Shown here: one piece after another, positions 1-5,571 of the stretch
Layout: the number at the start of each line of letters is the position of its first letter
How positions within the stretch are numbered: the stretch's first letter is position 1
Assembly: GCA_902783395.1 (NCBI GenBank)
Contig: CACZRA010000351.1
Location: 1-5,571, forward strand
Origin: an uncultured Lachnospiraceae bacterium
Lineage (GTDB): Bacteria; Bacillota; Clostridia; Lachnospirales; Lachnospiraceae
Direction: 5' to 3'
DNA length: 5,571 nucleotides
The notes under the pieces: generated by a model
What the model was told of the DNA's origin: nothing
Seen by the model: the letters and a program-made list of their open reading frames with translations, nothing else
Database searches by the model: none
Made by a program: the position numbers and the translations under genes

Positions 1-852
1 GATGAGATAGAGGTACTTGCCGAGTCTTTCGGGACTCTTACGGATCAGCTTAGAACTTATATCAGTGAAGTAACGCAGATCTCGGCAGAAAAAGAGAGGC
101 TGGCTTCTGAGATGAACGTCGCCAGAAAAATACAGGCTTCCATGCTGCCGAGGATATTCCCGGCATTTCCGGAAAGAGAGGAATTCGATCTTTATGCCTG
201 CATGGTCCCGGCAAAAGAAGTAGGGGGAGATTTCTATGATTATTTCTTCACGGATAAGGATCATCTGGCGCTCATCATCGGTGATGTTTCAGGGAAAGGT
301 ATCTCGGCGGCTCTTTTCATGGTAATGACCAAACACATCCTCCAAAGCCAGGTGATGATGCAGAGAGAGGATGTGACCGGAGTGATAAAATCGGTCAATG
401 ATCTGCTGATGAGGGATAATGTTGCCAACATGTTTGTAACTATATGGCTCGGGATCCTTACGATATCGACGGGGCGTATGGTCTATGTTAATGCGGGACA
501 TGAATATGCGGCTCTTTGCAGAAAGGACGGAAGCTTCGCTGTGGAAAAGGACAGGCACAGTCCTCCTGTAGCGGCGTCCGGCCGGGCAAAGTTCAGGGAA
601 AACGAATTAATGCTCTGTCCCGGGGATGTACTGTATCTCTATACCGACGGCGTGACGGAGGCTATAAACGGCAGCACGGAAATGTTCGGACGCGACCGGA
701 TGCTTGAAGCGCTTAATCAAAACGTAAACGACGGAACCAAAGAGCTGGATGAAAGAGTACGGAAGAGTATAGCTGATTTTGTGGGTGACGAAGACCGGTT
801 TGATGATACGACGACTCTGTGTTTGAGGTATCTGGGGCCAAAAGACACCTGA
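1..852 (+). CDS. HAMP-linked SpoIIE/PPM-type serine phosphatase (5' partial)
   Basis: This is probably the phosphatase of a partner-switching pathway: it would remove phosphate from the STAS protein encoded next. The frame is open from base 1 without a start, so the N-terminus lies outside the window; 283 residues are visible. Residues 1-20 read like the end of a HAMP domain (DEIEVLAESF), so a membrane sensor region is expected upstream. Residues 20-50 form a charged helical linker ending in KIQASMLP, the usual lead-in to this phosphatase class. The metal-binding motifs are all present: EVGGDFYD (about 73-80), GDVSGKG (94-100), NAGH (about 164-167), YTDG (214-217, Asp216) and the terminal DDTTT (268-272). 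The enzyme should therefore be Mn/Mg-dependent and active. The internal ATG at 112 (MNVARKIQ) lies inside the linker helix and is not the true start. The gene ends 52 bases before the STAS gene. The family assignment is firm; the substrate is inferred from gene order. Confidence 0.93.
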   Translation, partial: DEIEVLAESFGTLTDQLRTYISEVTQISAEKERLASEMNVARKIQASMLPRIFPAFPEREEFDLYACMVPAKEVGGDFYDYFFTDKDHLALIIGDVSGKGISAALFMVMTKHILQSQVMMQREDVTGVIKSVNDLLMRDNVANMFVTIWLGILTISTGRMVYVNAGHEYAALCRKDGSFAVEKDRHSPPVAASGRAKFRENELMLCPGDVLYLYTDGVTEAINGSTEMFGRDRMLEALNQNVNDGTKELDERVRKSIADFVGDEDRFDDTTTLCLRYLGPKDT

Positions 853-865
853 AAAGATAAAAGCA

Positions 866-881
866 AGGCGCTAAAGCGCCT
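866..881 (+). other. Intergenic RNA hairpin between phosphatase and STAS genes
   Basis: A perfect 6-bp inverted repeat, AGGCGC and GCGCCT, closes a TAAA tetraloop. It starts 13 bases after the phosphatase stop and ends 10 bases before the STAS ribosome binding site. No T-run follows (the next bases are CACAAAG), so it is not a standard intrinsic terminator. It could be an RNA processing or stability element that sets the ratio of STAS protein to phosphatase; that role is inference. Confidence 0.45.
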
Positions 882-891
882 CACAAAGAAC

Positions 892-897
892 AGGAGG
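892..897 (+). promoter_or_regulatory. Strong ribosome binding site of the STAS gene
   Basis: AGGAGG lies 7 bases before the ATG at 905. It is the strongest Shine-Dalgarno match in the window and fixes the STAS start. It suggests high translation of the antagonist, as expected for a protein that titrates its kinase. Confidence 0.85.
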
Positions 898-904
898 AAA
901 TGAA

Positions 905-1204
905 ATGGAGATCAGACAGAACAGAGAGGGCGATAAACTGACAATTGAGATCGACGGGAGGATCGATGCGGTCACTGCCCCTGAAGTCGGGAAAGTACTG
1001 GAGGAGGGCCTGAACGGCATAAAGGAACTCATCTTTGACCTCAAGGATCTGGAGTACACCTCTTCCGCAGGACTGAGGGAATTTCTCGGCGCTCAGCAGA
1101 TCATGGAGGAGCAGGGAACTATGCTGATACGGAATGTGAACGAGGCGGTAATGGATATCTTTGAGGAAACGGGATTTGACGAGATCCTTGAGATAGAGGA
1201 ATAG
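905..1204 (+). CDS. STAS-domain anti-sigma factor antagonist (SpoIIAA/RsbV-like)
   Basis: This 99-residue protein is the length of a stand-alone STAS domain. It is the expected switch component: unphosphorylated it binds the RsbW-type kinase, and phosphorylation by that kinase ends binding. The fold signature is clear: an N-terminal strand region (KLTIEIDGRIDAVTAPEV, residues 11-28), a hydrophobic strand (ELIFDLKDLEY, 41-51) and then the conserved loop TSSAGLREF (52-60). By alignment with the RsbV phosphosite loop, Ser54 is the likely phosphorylation site, with Ser53 next to it. The C-terminal part (AVMDIFEETGFDEIL) matches the end helix and strand of the family. The ATG at 905 follows an AGGAGG site. 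It sits between the phosphatase and the kinase-ABC fusion, so those are the obvious regulators and partner. The family is firm; the actual partner is inferred from context. Confidence 0.93.
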   Translation: MEIRQNREGDKLTIEIDGRIDAVTAPEVGKVLEEGLNGIKELIFDLKDLEYTSSAGLREFLGAQQIMEEQGTMLIRNVNEAVMDIFEETGFDEILEIEE

Positions 1205-1225
1205 GAGAGGGAAACTGCCAAATGA

Positions 1226-1414
1226 AGCCCTACATATGTGAAGGCGACCGGAAAGATCATTAAGACCATGGCAAATGTGACCGGGGATGCAGTGATAACA
1301 ACAGTTGTGGCAAAAGGGAAGGACTGCTTGATAAAGCAAAATATAATCTCCGGCGCGGGAAATAGAAATTGCACACAGGTCCGGTATGATCATGGATTCA
1401 TGATAAGGGAGTGA
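1226..1414 (+). pseudogene. Remnant of a dicarboxylate/amino acid:cation symporter C-terminus
   Basis: The gap between the STAS and kinase-ABC genes contains an open stretch of 62 codons, bounded by TGA at 1223-1225 and TGA at 1412-1414. Its peptide contains KTMANVTGDAVITTVVAKG (about codons 13-31). This resembles the last conserved helix of DAACS (GltP/GltT/DctA family) symporters, where an R/K-T-x-x-N-V-x-G-D-A core is usual and the Asn and Asp help bind substrate and ion. The rest of a roughly 400-residue symporter is missing, and no ribosome binding site precedes the only nearby in-frame start (GTG at 1238). The tail after codon 31 shows no recognisable motif. I read this as a decayed fragment left by an internal deletion. 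The match comes from memory of the family motif, not from a search. A short translated protein cannot be ruled out. Confidence 0.5.
1389..1404 (+). repeat. Short inverted repeat upstream of the kinase-ABC gene
   Basis: ATCATG and CATGAT form a perfect 6-bp inverted repeat around a GATT loop, ending 34 bases before the ATG at 1439. It could be a weak hairpin or an operator-like dyad, but a repeat this short and AT-rich can occur by chance. Confidence 0.25.
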
Positions 1415-1438
1415 GATAATCAGGTTCGGTTGATAAGT

Positions 1439-2731
1439 ATGAAGCAGAAGACAGAAATATCTGAAAGCAATATGGATCAGAATACGCTTGAGATCGAGGC
1501 GAAGGTGGAGAATCTTCCCCGTGTTACGGAGTTTCTGGACGAAAATATAAAAGAGCTGAACTGCTCCAAAAAGGAACTTGCCCAGATAAGGATCGTTGCG
1601 GAGGAGATATTTGTGAATATCTCAAGTTATGCGTATTCCCCGGGACCGGGACGGGCGGTAATACACGCGTCCCCCTCGATACAGGAGAATTCGATCCTGC
1701 TTAAGTTTATTGACAGCGGAGCTCCTTTTGATCCTCTTAAGGAAGAGGAGCCCGATATTTCAAAGAAAGCCTCGGAGCGCAAAAAGGGCGGTCTGGGGAT
1801 CTTCTATGTTAAGAGGAAGGTTGACAGCATCTCTTATGAGTACAGTGACGGCAAAAACGTCCTGACACTGAAAAAGATCTTTAAGGGAGATATTAAAAAC
1901 GAAGAACCGCTTCCTGCAGAAGCTGAAGCGGAAACATCTGTGACAGAAGAGTCCGCGGCAGGAGAATCCGGACCGAAGGAGCCTGAAGCAGAGGAGCCTG
2001 TTACCGGGGGAGCCGAAAAAGAAGAAGCCCCGACGCTGATAGTATTTGAAAATGTAGGCAAGATCTACAGGACAGGATCTATAGTTTACGAAGCCCTTCA
2101 TGATGTCAATCTTGAGATAAAAGAGGGCGAGCTTGCAGTCCTTCTCGGACCCAGCGGCGCCGGCAAGAGTACGCTGCTCAACCTTCTCGGCGGACTGGAC
2201 AGCGCTACCAGCGGAAAGATATATTTCGGCGGAGAAGAGCTGACTGCCATGGATGATAAAAGGCTTGGCAGGTTCCGTGCAAAGGATGTAGGCATAGTCT
2301 TTCAGTTCTATAACCTTGTCCCTACGCTTACGGCACTTGAGAATGTGGATCTGATGCAGGATCTGGGAGTAAAGATAATGGATCCTCTTAAGGCGCTTGA
2401 CATGGTGGGGCTTGCGGACAGAAAAAACAATTTTCCATCCCAGATGTCGGGCGGACAGCAGCAGAGGGTTTCCATAGCAAGGGCGATAGCGAAGATGCCG
2501 AGACTGCTGCTTTGCGATGAGCCGACGGGTGCCCTTGATACCAATACCGGACGTGAAGTCTTAAAGATAATCCAGGATCAGAGCCGGGTTCATGGGAAGA
2601 CGGTGGTCATGGTAACCCATAACAGTCTTTTTGCTGAGATTGCCGACAAGGTTGTGTATGTAAAAAACGGCACGATAGAGGAGATCACTGTAAATGATGC
2701 CCCCAAGGATGCCGATGAGATCAACTGGTAG
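1439..2731 (+). CDS. RsbW/SpoIIAB-like kinase domain fused to a MacB/LolD-type ABC ATPase
   Basis: Two complete ATP-binding modules share one ORF (430 residues from ATG 1439). Residues about 12-147 are a GHKL serine-kinase/anti-sigma domain (HATPase_c_2 type): N-box EEIFVN (Glu56, Asn60), G1 box FIDSGAPFDP (Asp92, Gly94) and G2 box KKGGLGIF (Gly117-Gly120), with KNVLTLKK as the last strand. Residues about 150-197 are a Glu/Ala/Pro-rich linker. Residues about 199-420 are an ABC ATPase with Walker A GPSGAGKS (237-244), Q-loop Gln289, signature MSGGQ (336-340), Walker B LLLCDEP with catalytic Glu361, and His394. All motifs look intact. FENVGKIYRTG and the TGALD D-loop point to the MacB/LolD/FtsE-like group that pairs with FtsX-type permeases, as found next door. 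There is no in-frame ATG between codons 12 and 271, so the ABC part has no ATG start of its own. The start is uncertain: TTG 1430, ATG 1439 and ATG 1472 are all in frame, and none has a strong ribosome binding site. The gene ends 3 bases before the permease ATG. Confidence 0.92.
   Translation: MKQKTEISESNMDQNTLEIEAKVENLPRVTEFLDENIKELNCSKKELAQIRIVAEEIFVNISSYAYSPGPGRAVIHASPSIQENSILLKFIDSGAPFDPLKEEEPDISKKASERKKGGLGIFYVKRKVDSISYEYSDGKNVLTLKKIFKGDIKNEEPLPAEAEAETSVTEESAAGESGPKEPEAEEPVTGGAEKEEAPTLIVFENVGKIYRTGSIVYEALHDVNLEIKEGELAVLLGPSGAGKSTLLNLLGGLDSATSGKIYFGGEELTAMDDKRLGRFRAKDVGIVFQFYNLVPTLTALENVDLMQDLGVKIMDPLKALDMVGLADRKNNFPSQMSGGQQQRVSIARAIAKMPRLLLCDEPTGALDTNTGREVLKIIQDQSRVHGKTVVMVTHNSLFAEIADKVVYVKNGTIEEITVNDAPKDADEINW
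1898..2029 (+). other. Acidic Glu/Ala/Pro-rich interdomain linker
   Basis: About 44 codons joining the kinase domain to the ABC domain encode mostly Glu, Ala, Pro, Gly and Ser, for example EAEAET and KEPEAEEP. It should be disordered and strongly negative. GGAGCCTG occurs twice, 15 bases apart (1978-1985 and 1993-2000), in frame, which suggests growth by small duplications. A flexible tether of this kind would let the two domains move independently. Confidence 0.75.
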
Positions 2732-2734
2732 GAG

Positions 2735-5071
2735 ATGACAAAAAACTTAAGGCGTAAAATGCTGCGTGACCTGCGGCAGAATATAGTCCAGTTCCTCTCC
2801 ATTTTTATCATGTGCTTTGTGGCATTGTTTATTTTCGAAGCCTTTGACTCAGATACCAAGGGCAGCGGCGGAGGGATCGAAAGATATTACCGTGCGACTG
2901 ATTTCATGGATCTTCTGCTGACCTCTGAGGGCTTTACCACAGAAGACCTGGTTGCAGTAGAAGCGCTTCCCGATGTGAACATGGCGGATCTCCGCGCTGT
3001 GATGAACGGAAAAGTCCGTCTGGATTCAGGCGGTGAAGCCAAGCTGGAGTTTAATTTTATCGAGGAAAACAATGTGTCCCGTATGCTGCTTCTTGAAGGG
3101 GAGCCGTATGAGCAGGGAAAGACAGGAATATGGATAGACAGGAATTTCGCCGGGGCAAAGAATATCCAGGTGGGCGACTCTCTTGCCCTGATCCTTAACG
3201 GCACGGAGTTTTCTGAAACAGTCCGCGGCATCATGGACAATCCGGATCATCTTTATTTCAAGATCGACGAGACCTTTACTGAGCCTGACTACGGTGAATA
3301 CGGATTCGCTTTTCTGGACGGAGGGGATTATCCGGGAGAGCGCATCACGTATGACAGGATATATGTGGACCTGAATACCGTGGATAACCAGTTCAACCTT
3401 ACGGATGCCGACGAGGCGGCACTTGATGCCGCGAAGGTTGAGGTGATGAATACCGTATCAAAAAGATCGCTTGCCGTCATCAAGAAACCGGAAGACGGCG
3501 GATACGCCTCCATGAAAGGGGATATGGAGTACAACTATATGATGGAGACGATATTCCCCGGGCTTTTTGTGTTCATAGCCTTACTCGGAGTCATGACCAC
3601 CATGACAAGGCTTGTGACAAGACAGCGTACCCTTATAGGAACACTTAAGGCTTTAGGCTTTTCCAGGGCTGTGGTCATGTGGCATTATATATCTTACGCT
3701 CTGGTGATAACGCTTGTGGGGAGCGCTGCAGGAGGCGTAGTGGGATATTGTACCCTGGGCGTCCAGCTGCATAAAAACATGAATATGTTTTATTCCAATC
3801 CCTATGCCGAGATGGAATTGTCAGTGCTGCCCTTCCTGCTTACAGCGGGGATATCACTGCTTGCTGTCATGACAAACTATTTTGCCTGCAGGAAGCTGCT
3901 TGCGAAAAATGCATCGGAGATACTAAAGCCTGAGCCTCCGGCAGCCGTGGGAGCCGGCTTTATGGAAAAGACCTTTCTCTGGAAAAAACTGGACTTTGCC
4001 ACCAGATGGAACTTAAGGGATGTAAATAACAACAGGATGCGTACGGTAACCGGGATACTCGGGGTTGTGATGTGTTCTTCCCTGATGCTTGCCGCATTTG
4101 GCTCGGACGAATTGAGTCATACGGGTGAGTATTGGGAATACCATGAGCTGACTCCTGCGAATTATACTATAGGGTTCACCGGTGATGCGGACTACGGCAC
4201 GGTATATGATTATGCAAGGCAGTACAGGGGGCAGATGGTGCAGACAGACCAGGTGGAGATAGAAGGGAACGGGGTCTCCAGGCTTTATAATCTTGTGGTG
4301 CCGGATAAGGGCAACCTTTACCGTTTCCAGGACGAGAAGGGAAACTATATGGAGCTTCCCGAAAACGGGATGGCAATAAGCGCTAAAGCGGCAGATATGC
4401 TTAATTTACAAAAAGGAGAGGTTGTAAGGTTTAAGTTCCCTGAGAAGAGTGAATATCTTGAGGGCCGGATCACGGCGGTATATAAGTCCCCGGGAACCCA
4501 GGGCATAGCCATGACCAGGGAATTCTATGAGAGTTTGGATCAGGAATTTTCCCCTCATACCGTATTTACCGATATGACAGTGCCAAAGAGCTATGAGACG
4601 GAAAGGCCCGAGGTGGAAAACGTTACCTCGAAGGATGAGTTTATACGTTCATACAGGCTCAGGGCGGAGAGCATGAACGAAAGCGTGGTCTATACCATGA
4701 TCGTATCAGTGGTGATCGGGATCGTTGTCATGTATAATATGGGAGTTCTCTCGTTTATAGAGAAAACCCGTGAAATAGCAACACTTAAAGTCCTGGGTTT
4801 TACAACCGCCAGGATAAGGTGGATACTTCAGCAGCAGAATATTTTTATCACCGGCATAGGCACGGCTGTCGGGCTTGCATTGGGCATAAAAGTGCTGGCC
4901 GTGCTGGAGGGAGCCTCAGATCCGGGAACGGACTACATACTGAAGCTTACTCCAAGGCCGTATATTTACGCGTTTTTACTTGCTTTTGTATTGTCTCTTA
5001 TTGTAAATTCCGCCATATCGTCCAAGGTAAAAGATATAAACATGGTGGAAGCTTTGAAAGGAGTTGAATAA
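2735..5071 (+). CDS. ABC transporter permease with two FtsX domains (MacB-like)
   Basis: This 778-residue membrane protein is the expected partner of the ABC ATPase encoded just upstream. I see eight likely membrane helices: about 17-35, 273-291, 317-340, 362-384, 436-455, 648-668, 700-722 and 742-762. This is the duplicated FtsX layout, with large extracytoplasmic domains at about 36-270 and 456-645. The two FtsX cores carry matching cytoplasmic coupling segments: RTLIGTLKALGFS (298-310) and EKTREIATLKVLGFT (676-690). The ending MVEALKG is typical of the family. The substrate cannot be told from sequence; the family includes exporters of peptides and antibiotics and lipoprotein-release systems. 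The ATG at 2735 is 3 bases after the preceding stop, and its AGGAG abuts the start codon, so translation probably depends on coupling. ATG 2759, with AAGG 6 bases upstream, is an alternative, but the MTKNLRRKMLRDLRQN opening fits family N-termini. Confidence 0.92.
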   Translation: MTKNLRRKMLRDLRQNIVQFLSIFIMCFVALFIFEAFDSDTKGSGGGIERYYRATDFMDLLLTSEGFTTEDLVAVEALPDVNMADLRAVMNGKVRLDSGGEAKLEFNFIEENNVSRMLLLEGEPYEQGKTGIWIDRNFAGAKNIQVGDSLALILNGTEFSETVRGIMDNPDHLYFKIDETFTEPDYGEYGFAFLDGGDYPGERITYDRIYVDLNTVDNQFNLTDADEAALDAAKVEVMNTVSKRSLAVIKKPEDGGYASMKGDMEYNYMMETIFPGLFVFIALLGVMTTMTRLVTRQRTLIGTLKALGFSRAVVMWHYISYALVITLVGSAAGGVVGYCTLGVQLHKNMNMFYSNPYAEMELSVLPFLLTAGISLLAVMTNYFACRKLLAKNASEILKPEPPAAVGAGFMEKTFLWKKLDFATRWNLRDVNNNRMRTVTGILGVVMCSSLMLAAFGSDELSHTGEYWEYHELTPANYTIGFTGDADYGTVYDYARQYRGQMVQTDQVEIEGNGVSRLYNLVVPDKGNLYRFQDEKGNYMELPENGMAISAKAADMLNLQKGEVVRFKFPEKSEYLEGRITAVYKSPGTQGIAMTREFYESLDQEFSPHTVFTDMTVPKSYETERPEVENVTSKDEFIRSYRLRAESMNESVVYTMIVSVVIGIVVMYNMGVLSFIEKTREIATLKVLGFTTARIRWILQQQNIFITGIGTAVGLALGIKVLAVLEGASDPGTDYILKLTPRPYIYAFLLAFVLSLIVNSAISSKVKDINMVEALKGVE
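5059..5063 (+). promoter_or_regulatory. Ribosome binding site of the adaptor gene
   Basis: AGGAG lies inside the last codons of the permease gene, 8 bases before the ATG at 5072. It fixes the adaptor start and shows that the adaptor is translated from the same transcript as the permease. Confidence 0.8.
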
Positions 5072-5571
5072 ATGAAAAAGATCGTGAAAAGGATAATCCT
5101 TATCGTTATCCTGCTGGGGATCATTGCCGGAGGTGTCATATATTATCTGACACCGGATTCGGTCGAGGCAGTGGCGGCGGATACCGGGGATATATCACCT
5201 GTCTTAAGAGGTACGGGAAAGCTGGAGGGCGACAGCAGGATCACGGTTTATTCAGATGTCGCAGGAACCATATCCGAACGATATGTGGAGCAGGGTGACC
5301 GCGTGAAAAAGGGGGAGCTGCTCTTAGGATATGCGGGCGAGAACCAGCAGGATCAGGTGGAGATCGCTGAAACCGATGTGGACTTCAGCGAAAAGATACT
5401 TGATGCGGCATCGGGGAACAGGGCAAAATACCAGAGACAGTACAATAAGGCTGTAAAAGATATAGAAAACTGCAAGAGTGTTTACGGACTCCTGGAGCTT
5501 AATATCATGGCCATAGATATCAAGGACCAGCAGAAGGCATATGAGATAAAGGAGCAGCAGAAGGTCTATCA
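5072..5571 (+). CDS. MacA/HlyD-type membrane-fusion (periplasmic adaptor) protein, 3' partial
   Basis: The frame starts directly after the permease stop (TAA 5069-5071, ATG 5072) and is open to the end of the window, giving 166 residues of an expected 350-550. Residues 7-26 are one hydrophobic helix behind a Lys/Arg-rich start (MKKIVKR), so it is an N-terminal membrane anchor or uncleaved signal with the rest outside the membrane. There is no lipobox Cys. Residues about 58-87 form the first half of a biotinyl-lipoyl-like domain (SDVAGTISERYVEQGDRVKK, then GELLLGY), the hallmark of HlyD/MacA/AcrA-type adaptors. From about residue 92 the chain becomes polar and helical, as expected for the alpha-hairpin. 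Adaptors of this kind assemble with FtsX-type permeases in MacAB-like systems. In a Gram-positive cell there is no outer-membrane channel, so the adaptor probably extends into the cell wall space; that is inference. Confidence 0.9.
   Translation, partial: MKKIVKRIILIVILLGIIAGGVIYYLTPDSVEAVAADTGDISPVLRGTGKLEGDSRITVYSDVAGTISERYVEQGDRVKKGELLLGYAGENQQDQVEIAETDVDFSEKILDAASGNRAKYQRQYNKAVKDIENCKSVYGLLELNIMAIDIKDQQKAYEIKEQQKVY
5519..5571 (+). repeat. In-frame 27-base tandem repeat in the adaptor helical hairpin
   Basis: IKDQQKAYE (codons 150-158) is followed at once by IKEQQKVY (codons 159-166), cut by the window end. At the DNA level, 5519-5545 and 5546-5571 match closely, sharing the core CAGCAGAAGG. 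More copies may follow outside the window. This would lengthen the coiled-coil arm in 9-residue steps. Confidence 0.6.

Noticed and set aside
112..852. Reading the phosphatase as a complete 246-residue gene starting at ATG 112
   Set aside because: The frame is open to base 1 with HAMP-like sequence upstream, and the ATG has no ribosome binding site and sits within the linker helix.
1325..1338. Small inverted repeat TGCTT-GATA-AAGCA
   Set aside because: A 5-bp stem with no following T-run is too weak to be a terminator and is expected by chance.
1342..1347. Perfect TATAAT that could be a -10 promoter element for the kinase-ABC gene
   Set aside because: The hexamer at the right distance (1319-1324, AAGGAC) is not a -35 match, and the TTGATA at 1328-1333 is only 8 bases away. 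It lies in the AT-rich relic and is probably chance.
881..1393. 170-codon open frame on the - strand overlapping the STAS gene and the following gap
   Set aside because: It is antisense to a clear STAS gene, shows no domain motif, and is rich in Cys, His and Ser as antisense shadows often are.
1760..2101. Open frames on the - strand opposite the kinase-ABC gene
   Set aside because: They are antisense to intact catalytic motifs and are low-complexity translations of the Glu/Ala-rich linker.
1..5571. Search for tRNA, rRNA, CRISPR arrays, insertion sequences, a sigma factor gene or an intrinsic terminator
   Set aside because: I saw no cloverleaf, regular spaced repeats, transposase motifs, sigma factor motifs or GC hairpin followed by a T-run.

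Overview
The window looks like chromosomal DNA from an anaerobic Firmicute, most likely a Lachnospiraceae/Clostridia member (Butyrivibrio-like). I infer this from strong AGGAGG-type ribosome binding sites, frequent ATA and AGG codons, and the wording of the phosphatase and kinase motifs. The taxonomic call is inference; no rRNA or other marker gene is present. All genes lie on the + strand in one tight array with no convincing promoter or terminator, so the window reads as the middle of a single operon cut at both ends.

Layout: (1) 1-852, the C-terminal part of a HAMP-SpoIIE (PPM-type) serine phosphatase; (2) 905-1204, a STAS-domain anti-sigma-factor antagonist of the SpoIIAA/RsbV type; (3) 1205-1429, a 225-base gap that appears to hold the decayed C-terminal end of a dicarboxylate/amino acid:cation symporter; (4) 1439-2731, one ORF joining an RsbW/SpoIIAB-type GHKL kinase domain, an acidic linker and a complete MacB/LolD-type ABC ATPase; (5) 2735-5071, a two-FtsX-domain ABC permease; (6) 5072 to the window end, the N-terminal part of a MacA/HlyD-type membrane-fusion adaptor.

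Genes 1, 2 and the first half of 4 form a full partner-switching set: phosphatase, phosphorylatable STAS protein and serine kinase. The second half of 4, with 5 and 6, forms a MacAB-like tripartite-type ABC system. The two modules are joined physically, because the switch kinase and the transporter's ATPase are one polypeptide. The hypothesis worth testing is that phosphatase-controlled STAS binding to the kinase domain regulates the ABC transporter directly, instead of, or as well as, releasing a sigma factor. No sigma factor gene is visible here. The symporter relic between the STAS and kinase genes suggests the ABC module may have arrived in, or replaced part of, an older phosphatase-STAS-symporter-kinase locus.
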